Positions 25,393 to 33,498 of a stretch of DNA of 45,376 bases are shown here, piece after piece; the first letter of the stretch is position 1, and each line of letters opens with the position of its first letter. A model generated the notes under the pieces. It was not told where the DNA came from, did no database searches, and was given only the letters and a program-made list of their open reading frames with translations. A program made the position numbers and the translations under genes. Source of the stretch: Sunxiuqinia dokdonensis (GTDB lineage: Bacteria; Bacteroidota; Bacteroidia; Bacteroidales; Prolixibacteraceae). Location of the stretch: assembly GCF_001270965.1 (NCBI RefSeq), contig NZ_LGIA01000147.1:1-45376 (forward strand), read 5' to 3'.

Positions 25393-28059
25393 ATGACAAA
25401 ACAAAATCACTCTCACAAGATACACGAGTTTGAAAATCAAGAGTGGCTTGATTCCATTGATTACATTATTGAGAATGAAGATGCTGACCGGGTTGACGAA
25501 TTAATTGAATTACTAGAAAACCGGGCCCGGGCAAAAGGCATTCGGCTAAAGTCTCCTGTCAATACTCCATATGTCAATACCATTCCGGTTTCTGATGAAG
25601 TGGACTACCCGGGCAACCGCGAGTTAGAGCGAAAAATTAAAAGTATCATTCGATGGAATGCCATGGCGATGGTGGTTCAAGCCAACAAAAAGCAAGATGG
25701 CATTGGAGGGCACATTTCAACTTATGCTTCGTCGGCTACGCTCTATGAGGTTGGATTCAATCATTTCTTTCGGGGAGCAGACAGCGGCACATCGGCTGAT
25801 ATGGTGTATTTTCAGGGACACTCTTCTCCCGGTATTTACGCCCGCTCTTTTTTGGAGGGGCGCTTTTCGAAAAAGCTTCTGGAAAATTTTCGGCGTGAAC
25901 TGAATCCCAAAGGCGGCTTGTCTTCTTATCCGCACCCGCGGTTAATGCCAGACTATTGGCGGTTTCCCACCGTGTCGATGGGCTTGGGGCCAATTATGGC
26001 CATTTACCAGGCACGATTTAACAAGTACTTGCAAGACAAAGGTCTCTTGGAAGAGTCTGATCAAAAAGTGTGGGCATTTATTGGCGATGGTGAGATGGAT
26101 GAACCTGAGTCGCTGGGTGCCATTACGCTGGCTTCGAGAGAGGATTTGGATAACCTGATTTTTGTGGTCAATTGTAATTTGCAAAGGCTTGATGGACCAG
26201 TTCGGGGAAACTCATCGATCATACAAGAATTGGAAGCAGCCTTTTATGGTGCTGGCTGGAATGTCATTAAAGTGATATTGGGCGAAAACTGGGATCCTCT
26301 CCTGGAGAAGGATAAAAGTGGTTTATTGATAAAGCGACTTGGCGAGTTGGTTGATGGGCGGCGTCAGAAATTCTCGATTTCTGATGGCGATGTTATTCGC
26401 AAGGAATTTTTTGGAAAGTACAAGGAATTGTTAAAACTCGTTGAAGATTTAAGTGATGACGAGCTGGTCAAGTTGCGCCGCGGAGGCCACGACCCGCTAA
26501 AAGTATACAATGCCTACAAGAAAGCGTCTGAATCTACGAACGGCCCAACGGTCATTTTAACCCAAACCGTGAAAGGCTATGGACTGGGCGAAGCGGGCGA
26601 AGGCCGAAACATTACCCACCAGCAAAAGAAATTGAATGAAGAAGAGCTCATCCATTTTCGCGATCGGTTCAATATCCCGATTTCGGATGAAGATTTGGCA
26701 GAAGCTCCCTTTTACAAGCCTGCCGAAGACAGCGACGAGATTCAATACCTGAAAAAACAGCGGGAGAAACTCAATGGGTTTTTACCGGTTCGAAATGAGG
26801 AGACGGTAGATTTTGAGATGCCGGATTCCGAGGTGTTTGAGGAGTTCCTAAAAGGTTCCGGAAAGCGGGAAGTGGCCACGACCATGGCTGCTGTGCAGCT
26901 GCTTTCGAAACTTCTGAAGGATAAGAATATCGGAAAGCTGATTGTTCCGATTGTGCCTGATGAATCGCGGACTTTCGGGATGGATGCCTTGTTTAGGCAA
27001 GTGGGTATCTATGCGCACAAAGGACAACTGTACGAACCCGTTGACCGCGATAGTTTATTGTACTACAAGGAAGCAAAAGACGGCGCTATTTTGGAAGAGG
27101 GAATTACCGAAGCGGGGTCCATGTCGTCGTTTATCGCTGCAGGAACAGCCTATTCTGCTCATCAAATCAATTGCATTCCGTTCTACATCTTTTACTCCAT
27201 GTTTGGTTTTCAGCGGGTGGGCGATTTAATATGGGCCGCTGCCGATGCGCGAACCAAAGGATTTTTGCTGGGAGGAACAGCCGGGCGAACCACCTTGGCC
27301 GGCGAAGGCCTGCAGCACCAGGATGGGCAAAGCCATTTGCTGGCACTTTCCGTTCCTACAGTTCAGGCTTACGACCCGGCATTTGCCTATGAGCTGGCGG
27401 TGATCGTAAAGAATGGAATCAAACGCATGTATGTGGATGGCGAGGACATCTTTTACTACATCACCATCATGAACGAAAAATATAAGATGCCAGCCAAACC
27501 TCCCCGAAAGGGAATCGAAGAAGGCATTATTAATGGGATGTACCCGTTTAGGAGCAGCCGGAAAAATGAGCATAACCTGCACTTGCTTGGAAGTGGTTCC
27601 ATTTTGAATGAAGCCCTGAAAGCAGCCGATATTCTGAAGAAAGATTACGATATTTTTTCGGAAGTATGGAGTGTGACCAGCTACAAGCAATTGTATGACA
27701 ACGCTATTGAAACGGAACGCCAAAACCGACTGAATGATTCGAAAATAAAATCTTACATCGAAGAGGCTGTGGGAAAGGAAGAAGGAATTTTTGTTGCTGC
27801 TTCCGACTATGTTAAGGCTTTGCCATTGTCGGTTTCAAAATGGTTTCCCGGAACTTTTGAGGCCCTGGGAACCGATGGTTTTGGCCTTAGCGAACATCGC
27901 GACGAATTGCGGGAACATTTCGAAGTCAATGCAAAACATATTGTTTGGTGTACTTTGCTGGCTCTCCATAAGCAAAAAAAGATTGACCAAAAAACATTAA
28001 AAGAAGCCAAAGAGAAATTGCAGATAACCGGGGAGAAAAAATCGCCACTTCGACCGTGA
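25393..28059 (+). CDS. aceE: Pyruvate dehydrogenase E1 component, homodimeric
   Basis: This thiamine-diphosphate enzyme decarboxylates pyruvate and transfers the acetyl unit to the lipoyl group of E2. Its 888 residues match the single-chain AceE type rather than the split alpha/beta E1. Landmarks are IIRWNAMAMVVQANK, GGHISTYASSATLYEVGFNH, the ThDP motif FIGDGEMDEPESLG ending near FVVNCNLQRLDGPVRGN, TVKGYGLGEAGEGRNITHQQ, VPIVPDESRTFGMDALFRQV and the C-terminal EALGTDGFGLSEHRDELREH. It heads the aceE-aceF-lpd operon. The ATG at 25393 has a GAGAGCAGG ribosome-binding-like stretch just upstream. Confidence 0.97.
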   Translation: MTKQNHSHKIHEFENQEWLDSIDYIIENEDADRVDELIELLENRARAKGIRLKSPVNTPYVNTIPVSDEVDYPGNRELERKIKSIIRWNAMAMVVQANKKQDGIGGHISTYASSATLYEVGFNHFFRGADSGTSADMVYFQGHSSPGIYARSFLEGRFSKKLLENFRRELNPKGGLSSYPHPRLMPDYWRFPTVSMGLGPIMAIYQARFNKYLQDKGLLEESDQKVWAFIGDGEMDEPESLGAITLASREDLDNLIFVVNCNLQRLDGPVRGNSSIIQELEAAFYGAGWNVIKVILGENWDPLLEKDKSGLLIKRLGELVDGRRQKFSISDGDVIRKEFFGKYKELLKLVEDLSDDELVKLRRGGHDPLKVYNAYKKASESTNGPTVILTQTVKGYGLGEAGEGRNITHQQKKLNEEELIHFRDRFNIPISDEDLAEAPFYKPAEDSDEIQYLKKQREKLNGFLPVRNEETVDFEMPDSEVFEEFLKGSGKREVATTMAAVQLLSKLLKDKNIGKLIVPIVPDESRTFGMDALFRQVGIYAHKGQLYEPVDRDSLLYYKEAKDGAILEEGITEAGSMSSFIAAGTAYSAHQINCIPFYIFYSMFGFQRVGDLIWAAADARTKGFLLGGTAGRTTLAGEGLQHQDGQSHLLALSVPTVQAYDPAFAYELAVIVKNGIKRMYVDGEDIFYYITIMNEKYKMPAKPPRKGIEEGIINGMYPFRSSRKNEHNLHLLGSGSILNEALKAADILKKDYDIFSEVWSVTSYKQLYDNAIETERQNRLNDSKIKSYIEEAVGKEEGIFVAASDYVKALPLSVSKWFPGTFEALGTDGFGLSEHRDELREHFEVNAKHIVWCTLLALHKQKKIDQKTLKEAKEKLQITGEKKSPLRP

Positions 28060-28111
28060 ATCAGCGAAGCAATCCGAAAAAACAGGTAGTAACCCTTAAT
28101 TTGAAATACAG

Positions 28112-29515
28112 ATGAAGAAAGAAATAAAAATTCCAGAGATCGCCGAAAGTGTCGAAACTGGTTTAGTAGCCGGAATCCTGGTTTCTGTTGGCGATAAGGT
28201 TGATGAAGATCAGGGCTTGGTTGAAATTGAAACGGATAAGGCGACTACCGATATTCCTTCGCCTTACGCCGGTGTGGTGGATGAAATTAAAGTGAGTGAA
28301 GGCGATGAAGTGAAAGTCAACCAGGTCATCATGATTATTGAAACCGAAGGAAAAGGAGAGGAGAATGGCGATGAGGATGCCGACGAAAAAGACGATGAAC
28401 AAGCTTCGGATGATAAAAAGTCTAAAAAGGAAAAATCAAAATCGACAAAAAAGGAAGAACAGGTAGGAGATTCTGAAGAAGAGGGTCAGGATTCAGAAGA
28501 AGATGACGACGATGACGAGCAAGAAGAGTCTTCCGAAGAAAGCGAAAAGTCTGATGAGTCGCAGGAAGAGGATGAAAGTAAAAAGAAAGAGAAGAAAGAT
28601 TCGGCTGATCTGCCTGCTTCGCCTTCGGTCAGACGATTGGCACGCGAAAAAGGGGTGGATTTGAGTCAGGTGGAAGGCACGGGACCAGGCGAGCGAATTA
28701 CGGCTGAGGACGTAAAAAAGCACGCAGAACAAGCGGAGGCTGGTGAGTCTGATAAAAAATCGGACAAGAAAAAAGAAACCAAAGACGACGGGAAAAAGTC
28801 GCCTGATTTTGCCAAATGGGGCCTGATTTCGGTCGAGCCGATGAGCCGCATTCGCAAGCTGACAGCCACTAATGTGCAGAGTGCCTGGCAAACCATTCCG
28901 CATGTCACCCAGTTTGACGAAGCGGACATCACCAATCTTGAAAATTTCAGACAAAAGAATAAAGAGAAAGTTGCCAAAACAGGTGGAAAACTAACGGTGA
29001 CAGCTTTGTTGCTCAAAATTGTTGGTTTTGCACTGCAGAAATATCCTCAGTTTAATGCCAGTCTGGATACCGAGAATGATCAAATCATTTACAAGCATTA
29101 CTACCATGTTGGCGTTGCGGTTGATACGGCTCAGGGGTTGTTGGTTCCGGTGGTGCGCGATGTCAATAAGAAGTCGCTGACCGAGCTTTCAGCTGAGCTG
29201 GATGAGCTGGCTGAAAAAGCCCGCGACAAGAAAATTTCATCCGACGAAATGCAGGGTGGAAGCTTTACCATCTCCAATTTGGGCGGTATTGGCGGGACCG
29301 GTTTCACGCCGATTGTTTATGCGCCCCAGGTCGCCATACTAGGCGTAGCTCGAAGCAAATATCAGCAGGTTTTGGTTGATGATGAATTTCAAAAGCGAAT
29401 GGTGATTCCCTTGTCTCTTTCTTATGATCATCGCGTGATTGATGGTGCCGATGGTGCACGCTTTCTACGCTGGATATGCCAGGTGATTGAAGATCCTTAC
29501 GCCATCCTGCAATAA
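28112..29515 (+). CDS. aceF: Pyruvate dehydrogenase E2, dihydrolipoamide acetyltransferase
   Basis: This is the core subunit of the PDH complex, moving acetyl from E1 to CoA. One lipoyl domain (residues 1-80) carries the attachment Lys43 in EIETDKATTD. A linker of about 100 residues follows that is almost entirely Glu, Asp, Lys, Ser and Gln, instead of the usual Ala/Pro-rich type. The E1/E3-binding domain is PSVRRLAREKGVDLSQVEGT, then GPGERITAEDVKKH. The catalytic domain starts near ISVEPMSRIRKLTATNVQSA and has the active-site YDHRVIDGADG with His440 and Asp444. It lies 52 bases after aceE and 12 before lpd. Confidence 0.96.
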   Translation: MKKEIKIPEIAESVETGLVAGILVSVGDKVDEDQGLVEIETDKATTDIPSPYAGVVDEIKVSEGDEVKVNQVIMIIETEGKGEENGDEDADEKDDEQASDDKKSKKEKSKSTKKEEQVGDSEEEGQDSEEDDDDDEQEESSEESEKSDESQEEDESKKKEKKDSADLPASPSVRRLAREKGVDLSQVEGTGPGERITAEDVKKHAEQAEAGESDKKSDKKKETKDDGKKSPDFAKWGLISVEPMSRIRKLTATNVQSAWQTIPHVTQFDEADITNLENFRQKNKEKVAKTGGKLTVTALLLKIVGFALQKYPQFNASLDTENDQIIYKHYYHVGVAVDTAQGLLVPVVRDVNKKSLTELSAELDELAEKARDKKISSDEMQGGSFTISNLGGIGGTGFTPIVYAPQVAILGVARSKYQQVLVDDEFQKRMVIPLSLSYDHRVIDGADGARFLRWICQVIEDPYAILQ

Positions 29516-29527
29516 AAACGAATCATA

Positions 29528-30949
29528 ATGAACAACGATAAAAAACACGAACTCGTCATTATTGGTGCTGGTCCCGGAGGTTACCGCGCGGCATTCATGG
29601 CCGCCGATCTGGGGCTGAAAGTTACCTTGGTCGATCCAGAAGTCAATCCGGGAGGCGTTTGTCTTTACCGCGGATGCATTCCTACCAAGGCATTGTTGCA
29701 CTTGTCGAAAATTAAAAAGGATGCGGCAGAAGCTGATGCCATGGGGCTTCATTTTTCTGCCGCAGAAATTGATGTGAAAAAGGTGGCCAACTGGAAAAGC
29801 AAGGTTGTGAAGAAGCTGACCGCCGGCTTGGGACAACTGGTAAAGGCCCGGAAGATCAATTACATCAGGGCTTATGCCAAGTTTATCGACTCGAAAACAC
29901 TGGAGTTGAAGCATGAAAATGGCGATGTGGAAAAGATCACCTTTCAAAAAGCCATTATTGCAACCGGTGCCACACCAGTCGAACTTCCGGGAATGGAGTT
30001 TGACAAGCCCGGTATTTTAAACGCATCAAAAGCTTTGGAGTTGAAAGAGATTCCTGATAAACTGTTAGTGATTGGCGGCGGTTACATCGGCCTTGAAATG
30101 GCTACGATTTATCATGCACTTGGTTCGAAAGTTAGCATTGCCGAACTGACAGATGATTTCATGCCGGGAATGGACAAGGATTTGGTGGCCGAATATAAGA
30201 AGGCATCGAAAGAAATGTTCCAGGATGTTTTTCTGAAAACGAAATTGGTGAAGGTGGATAAAAAGGGTGACGCGCTGCAAGTGACTTTCGAAGACAGCGA
30301 ACAAAAGACATTCAGGAAGCCATACGACCAGGTGTTGGTAGCCGTGGGGCAAAAGCCCAACACCGACAGCCTGGCACTGGAAAAGACAGCCATTGAGTTG
30401 GATGAAAAAGGATTCATCAAGGTAAATGAGCAGCAGGAAACAACGGGCAAAAATGTGTTTGCCATTGGCGATGTTGCCGGTGCCCCTTTGCTGGCACATA
30501 AAGCGAGTTACGAGGGCAAAGTGGCCGCTGAGGTGATTGCCGGTAAAAAGTCAACCAACGACGCGAAAGTGATACCGGCAGTGATTTATACCGAACCCGA
30601 GATTGCCACCTGTGGATTGAGCGAAAAGGAGGCGAAAGATAACGACATCAGCTATAAAGTAGCCAAGTTTCCATGGGCCGCGTCGGGTAGGGCCGTGGCG
30701 ATGAATGAAACGATCGGCTTTACCAAGTTGCTGATCAATCCGGAAAACGAACGCATACTGGGAGCGGGGATTGTCGGAAAAAATGCCGGTGATCTGATTC
30801 CGGAGCTGGCGCTGTCTATCGAGATGGCAGCAACTGCTGAAGATCTGGCGCTGACCATCCATCCGCATCCAACGCTGAGCGAAACCATTATGGAAGCGGC
30901 CGAATTATTTTACGGCCATCCGGCCCATACGTTTGTCAAAAAGAAATAA
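29528..30949 (+). CDS. lpdA: Dihydrolipoamide dehydrogenase (E3)
   Basis: This flavoenzyme reoxidises dihydrolipoamide on E2 and makes NADH. The FAD-binding motif is LVIIGAGPGGYRAAFMAADL, the redox-active disulfide is GGVCLYRGCIPTKALLH, the NAD-binding motif is KLLVIGGGYIGLEMATIYHA, the second FAD contact is NVFAIGDVAGAPLLAHKA, and the C-terminal catalytic motif is HPHPTLSETIMEAA with the active-site His-Glu pair. Its 473 residues are standard. It is the third gene of the PDH operon, and the ferritin-like gene follows after 34 bases, so read-through into the encapsulin genes is possible. Confidence 0.96.
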   Translation: MNNDKKHELVIIGAGPGGYRAAFMAADLGLKVTLVDPEVNPGGVCLYRGCIPTKALLHLSKIKKDAAEADAMGLHFSAAEIDVKKVANWKSKVVKKLTAGLGQLVKARKINYIRAYAKFIDSKTLELKHENGDVEKITFQKAIIATGATPVELPGMEFDKPGILNASKALELKEIPDKLLVIGGGYIGLEMATIYHALGSKVSIAELTDDFMPGMDKDLVAEYKKASKEMFQDVFLKTKLVKVDKKGDALQVTFEDSEQKTFRKPYDQVLVAVGQKPNTDSLALEKTAIELDEKGFIKVNEQQETTGKNVFAIGDVAGAPLLAHKASYEGKVAAEVIAGKKSTNDAKVIPAVIYTEPEIATCGLSEKEAKDNDISYKVAKFPWAASGRAVAMNETIGFTKLLINPENERILGAGIVGKNAGDLIPELALSIEMAATAEDLALTIHPHPTLSETIMEAAELFYGHPAHTFVKKK

Positions 30950-30983
30950 CAAATCATTTGTAGAACCTTTAAAATAAATAACC

Positions 30984-31274
30984 ATGCAAAACTATCATGA
31001 GCCACCAACAGAATTGTCAGATGAAACCCGCGATTTTATCCGGGCTCTTACATCGTTGAAAGAAGAAATTGAAGCTATTGATTGGTATCAACAGCGTCTA
31101 TCGGTCACTAAAAATCAACAACTCAAAAAGATTTTAGAACACAACCGCAATGAAGAAATGGAGCATGCCTGTATGGCTTTAGAATGGCTCCGAAGAAATA
31201 TGAAAGGTTGGGATGAACATTTGAGAACTTACCTATTTACCGAAAAAGATATTGTTAAAATTGAAGATGACTAA
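30984..31274 (+). CDS. Encapsulated ferritin-like protein (EncFtn), tail-less
   Basis: This 96-residue ferroxidase would oxidise Fe(II) for storage inside an encapsulin shell. It has two helices with metal-binding residues in LKEEIEAIDWYQQR and HNRNEEMEHACMALEWLRR, the EncFtn signature, followed by HLRTYLFTEKD. The protein ends at VKIEDD. Characterised EncFtn proteins continue for another 20-30 residues with a small Gly-Ser-Leu-type targeting peptide that docks to the shell interior. That tail is absent here, so how cargo is captured is unclear. The shell gene begins 13 bases downstream. Confidence 0.92.
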   Translation: MQNYHEPPTELSDETRDFIRALTSLKEEIEAIDWYQQRLSVTKNQQLKKILEHNRNEEMEHACMALEWLRRNMKGWDEHLRTYLFTEKDIVKIEDD

Positions 31275-31287
31275 AAAATAGAAAGCT

Positions 31288-32097
31288 ATGAATATTTTAA
31301 AAAAATCGATCGCACCAATTACCGATAAGGCCTGGGAGGAAATTACGGACAGGACCAAGCAAATTATGGGAACCTATTTGACTGCCCGAAAGTTTGTTGA
31401 CATTGAAGGGCCAACTGGTCTGGAACAAGGTGGAATTTCAACCGGCCGTTTAATTGTACCTGAAAACCAGTCGGATGATGGTGTAAATTATGGAATCAGG
31501 GAAATGTTGCCTTTTATCGAAATTCGCAAGCCTTTTGAACTGGATCTTTGGGAGCTCGACAACATTGAACGGGGCGCAAAAGATGTTGACTTGACTCCAC
31601 TGGAAGAAGCTGTAAAAGAAGTGGCTTTTTTTGAAGAAAAGGTGATTTATGAAGGCTTTGAACCGATCAAAATTAAGGGAATGAAACAGGCTGCGGAAAA
31701 TCCATCTGTTGAAATTCCGAAAAGTACCAATGCATTTTTGAAAGAACTGGGCAAGCAAATTATGCAACTATGTCAAAATGGGGTTGAAGGCCCATATTCG
31801 TTGGTGATTTCAGCAGCCGAATGGCTTGAGTTGGTGAAGCTTTCCGAAGGTTATCCCATCCAAAAGCAGCTAACGGAAATCTTAGGTGGACAGCTGATCA
31901 TTAACCAATCCAATAAGCTTTCTTTTTTGGTTTCGGAGCGGGGAGGAGATTATGAACTGGTTCAAGGACAAGATATTACTTTGGGCTATGATACACATGA
32001 TACTCAAAATGTGAAACTCTACCTGACGGCTTCATTTACCTTCAGGGTTTTAAGTCCTGAAGCAGTCGTTGTATTTGAAAGTAAGCGGTCGGATTAG
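31288..32097 (+). CDS. Encapsulin shell protein, family 1 (HK97 fold)
   Basis: This 269-residue protein would assemble into an icosahedral protein compartment that houses the ferritin-like cargo. Family signs are ITDKAWEEITDRTKQIMGTY, LTARKFVDIEGPTGLEQGGI, the mid-region IREMLPFIEIRKPFELDLWE with LDNIERGAKDVDL, GPYSLVISAAEWLELVKLSE and the ending FTFRVLSPEAVVVFE. Length and start fit the family. It is 13 bases after the ferritin-like gene, so the two are certainly co-transcribed. No shell-cargo fusion is present. Confidence 0.95.
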   Translation: MNILKKSIAPITDKAWEEITDRTKQIMGTYLTARKFVDIEGPTGLEQGGISTGRLIVPENQSDDGVNYGIREMLPFIEIRKPFELDLWELDNIERGAKDVDLTPLEEAVKEVAFFEEKVIYEGFEPIKIKGMKQAAENPSVEIPKSTNAFLKELGKQIMQLCQNGVEGPYSLVISAAEWLELVKLSEGYPIQKQLTEILGGQLIINQSNKLSFLVSERGGDYELVQGQDITLGYDTHDTQNVKLYLTASFTFRVLSPEAVVVFESKRSD

Positions 32098-32174
32098 CAT
32101 CTGAAATCAAGACAGATTCAGCCGGCATCGTTTTGAAAAAAGTCATCATTTAACGATTAAAGAAAGGAACGAGC

Positions 32175-32531
32175 ATGTTTAAATTATTGAATTTGACAAA
32201 AGATAATCTGATAGCCATTAAGATTGACGGAAAGGTCCGAAAAGAAGACTATCAAATGATTACCCCTTTGATCAATGGACGTGTCAAAGACTATGGGAAA
32301 ATCAGGATGTACATTGAAATTGAAAGTATTGAGGGTGTTGAGGCTGCAGCGTTGAAAGAAGATTTGAAAACCTACATCAAACATTTTAACCATATGGAAA
32401 AAGTTGTTGTTGTTGGCAAAAGTAAATGGCAAAAGTTGTGGTCAAATCTGGCTAGCCCATTTGTTTCAGGCGAGATGAAATACTATTCCGAAGAGGAAAT
32501 TACCGATGCTGTCCGCTGGATTTTGGATTAG
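32175..32531 (+). CDS. SpoIIAA-like/STAS-type protein
   Basis: This small cytoplasmic 118-residue protein belongs to the SpoIIAA-like family (STAS fold). Typical segments are NLIAIKIDGKVRKEDYQMIT, PLINGRVKDYGKIRMYIEIE and KYYSEEEITDAVRWILD. Members are mostly uncharacterised; some relate to anti-sigma antagonists. The basic start (GAAAGGAACGAGC before ATG 32175) looks like a real ribosome-binding region. It lies 77 bases after encapsulin, with a universal stress protein gene next. Confidence 0.8.
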   Translation: MFKLLNLTKDNLIAIKIDGKVRKEDYQMITPLINGRVKDYGKIRMYIEIESIEGVEAAALKEDLKTYIKHFNHMEKVVVVGKSKWQKLWSNLASPFVSGEMKYYSEEEITDAVRWILD

Positions 32532-32613
32532 CGAATGGGGTCGCTTCAACCGGGATGCCTTTTGATAGTCAACTTTCGAATCAGAAGAAGTTTAATCTGA
32601 AAAACAGAACGAA

Positions 32614-33468
32614 ATGAGAATAACGATTATAAGTGATATAAAAGGAAATGCGGAAAGCATCATTCCTTATGGATTAAACCTGGCCAAACATCTGGAGGCT
32701 GAGGTAGACTTGGTTCATGTTATTGATTCGCGCATGGCGCAGGGAGTCAGCAGTACGTATGCCGATTCGCAAAGCATAACGCCAGGGAATAAGTTTTCGC
32801 ATGCCGAAATTATGCAGCGCGAAAAGCGACAGGTTGCCATGAAAATTGACCAGATGCTGAGTAAGGAAGCTTCGAAGTTGAATTATCCTTTAAAAGTCAA
32901 TGTTGACATTGAAGAAAACAGTGTTGAAAATAAAATAGCGAATGATCTGAACGCAGGTGCCAGTGCCTTAATGGTTATCAATAAGGAAGCGGATGGGGCC
33001 ATCTTTGAATCGCAAAAGGAGCTGATCGATTGCTGTAAAGCTTTTAGCGGGATAAGCTTGTTGGTTCCACCCGGTGAAGAATTTCAACCCATTTCAAGTA
33101 TTCTTTTACCAACAAATTTCGATGATGAAGAATTTAACAACTATCGGAAAGTAGCTGATTTTCTGGGTGTTTTTCATCCCGTGGTGAATGCTATGGGTAT
33201 GCGTGCCGACAAAACAGCGGGTGAGCTGCGGCAGTGGGAGAAAAAGCTTTCGAGCGTATTTCATCTTTCATCGGTCAATCACAAGCTGATCACGGCAGGT
33301 GATTTCGAAGCGCAATTTATCGAGTATACGGCGCTGCTCGAGCCCGGTTTGACCTTGATTTTTGAGCGGCCACAGAATGCCATTGCAAGTTTTTTCAAAA
33401 AGGAATTTGTGCTAAAAATTTTGGAACAAACCCGCACGCCGGTATTGTTCTATTCGATGAAACAATAA
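32614..33468 (+). CDS. Tandem universal stress protein (UspA-type)
   Basis: This 284-residue protein has two Usp-like halves. The first begins MRITIISDIKGNAESIIPYG and includes LAKHLEAEVDLVHVIDS. The second begins SSILLPTNFDDEEFNNYRKV and ends LEQTRTPVLFYSMKQ. The nucleotide-binding Gly-rich loop seen in ATP-binding Usps is not obvious. It is the last gene of the plus-strand group and converges on the ABC exporter with a 30-base gap. The role is probably stress protection, but no specific ligand can be named. Confidence 0.82.
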   Translation: MRITIISDIKGNAESIIPYGLNLAKHLEAEVDLVHVIDSRMAQGVSSTYADSQSITPGNKFSHAEIMQREKRQVAMKIDQMLSKEASKLNYPLKVNVDIEENSVENKIANDLNAGASALMVINKEADGAIFESQKELIDCCKAFSGISLLVPPGEEFQPISSILLPTNFDDEEFNNYRKVADFLGVFHPVVNAMGMRADKTAGELRQWEKKLSSVFHLSSVNHKLITAGDFEAQFIEYTALLEPGLTLIFERPQNAIASFFKKEFVLKILEQTRTPVLFYSMKQ

Positions 33469-33498
33469 TTCAGGCGACGAAAAATTAGTCAGTCTATT

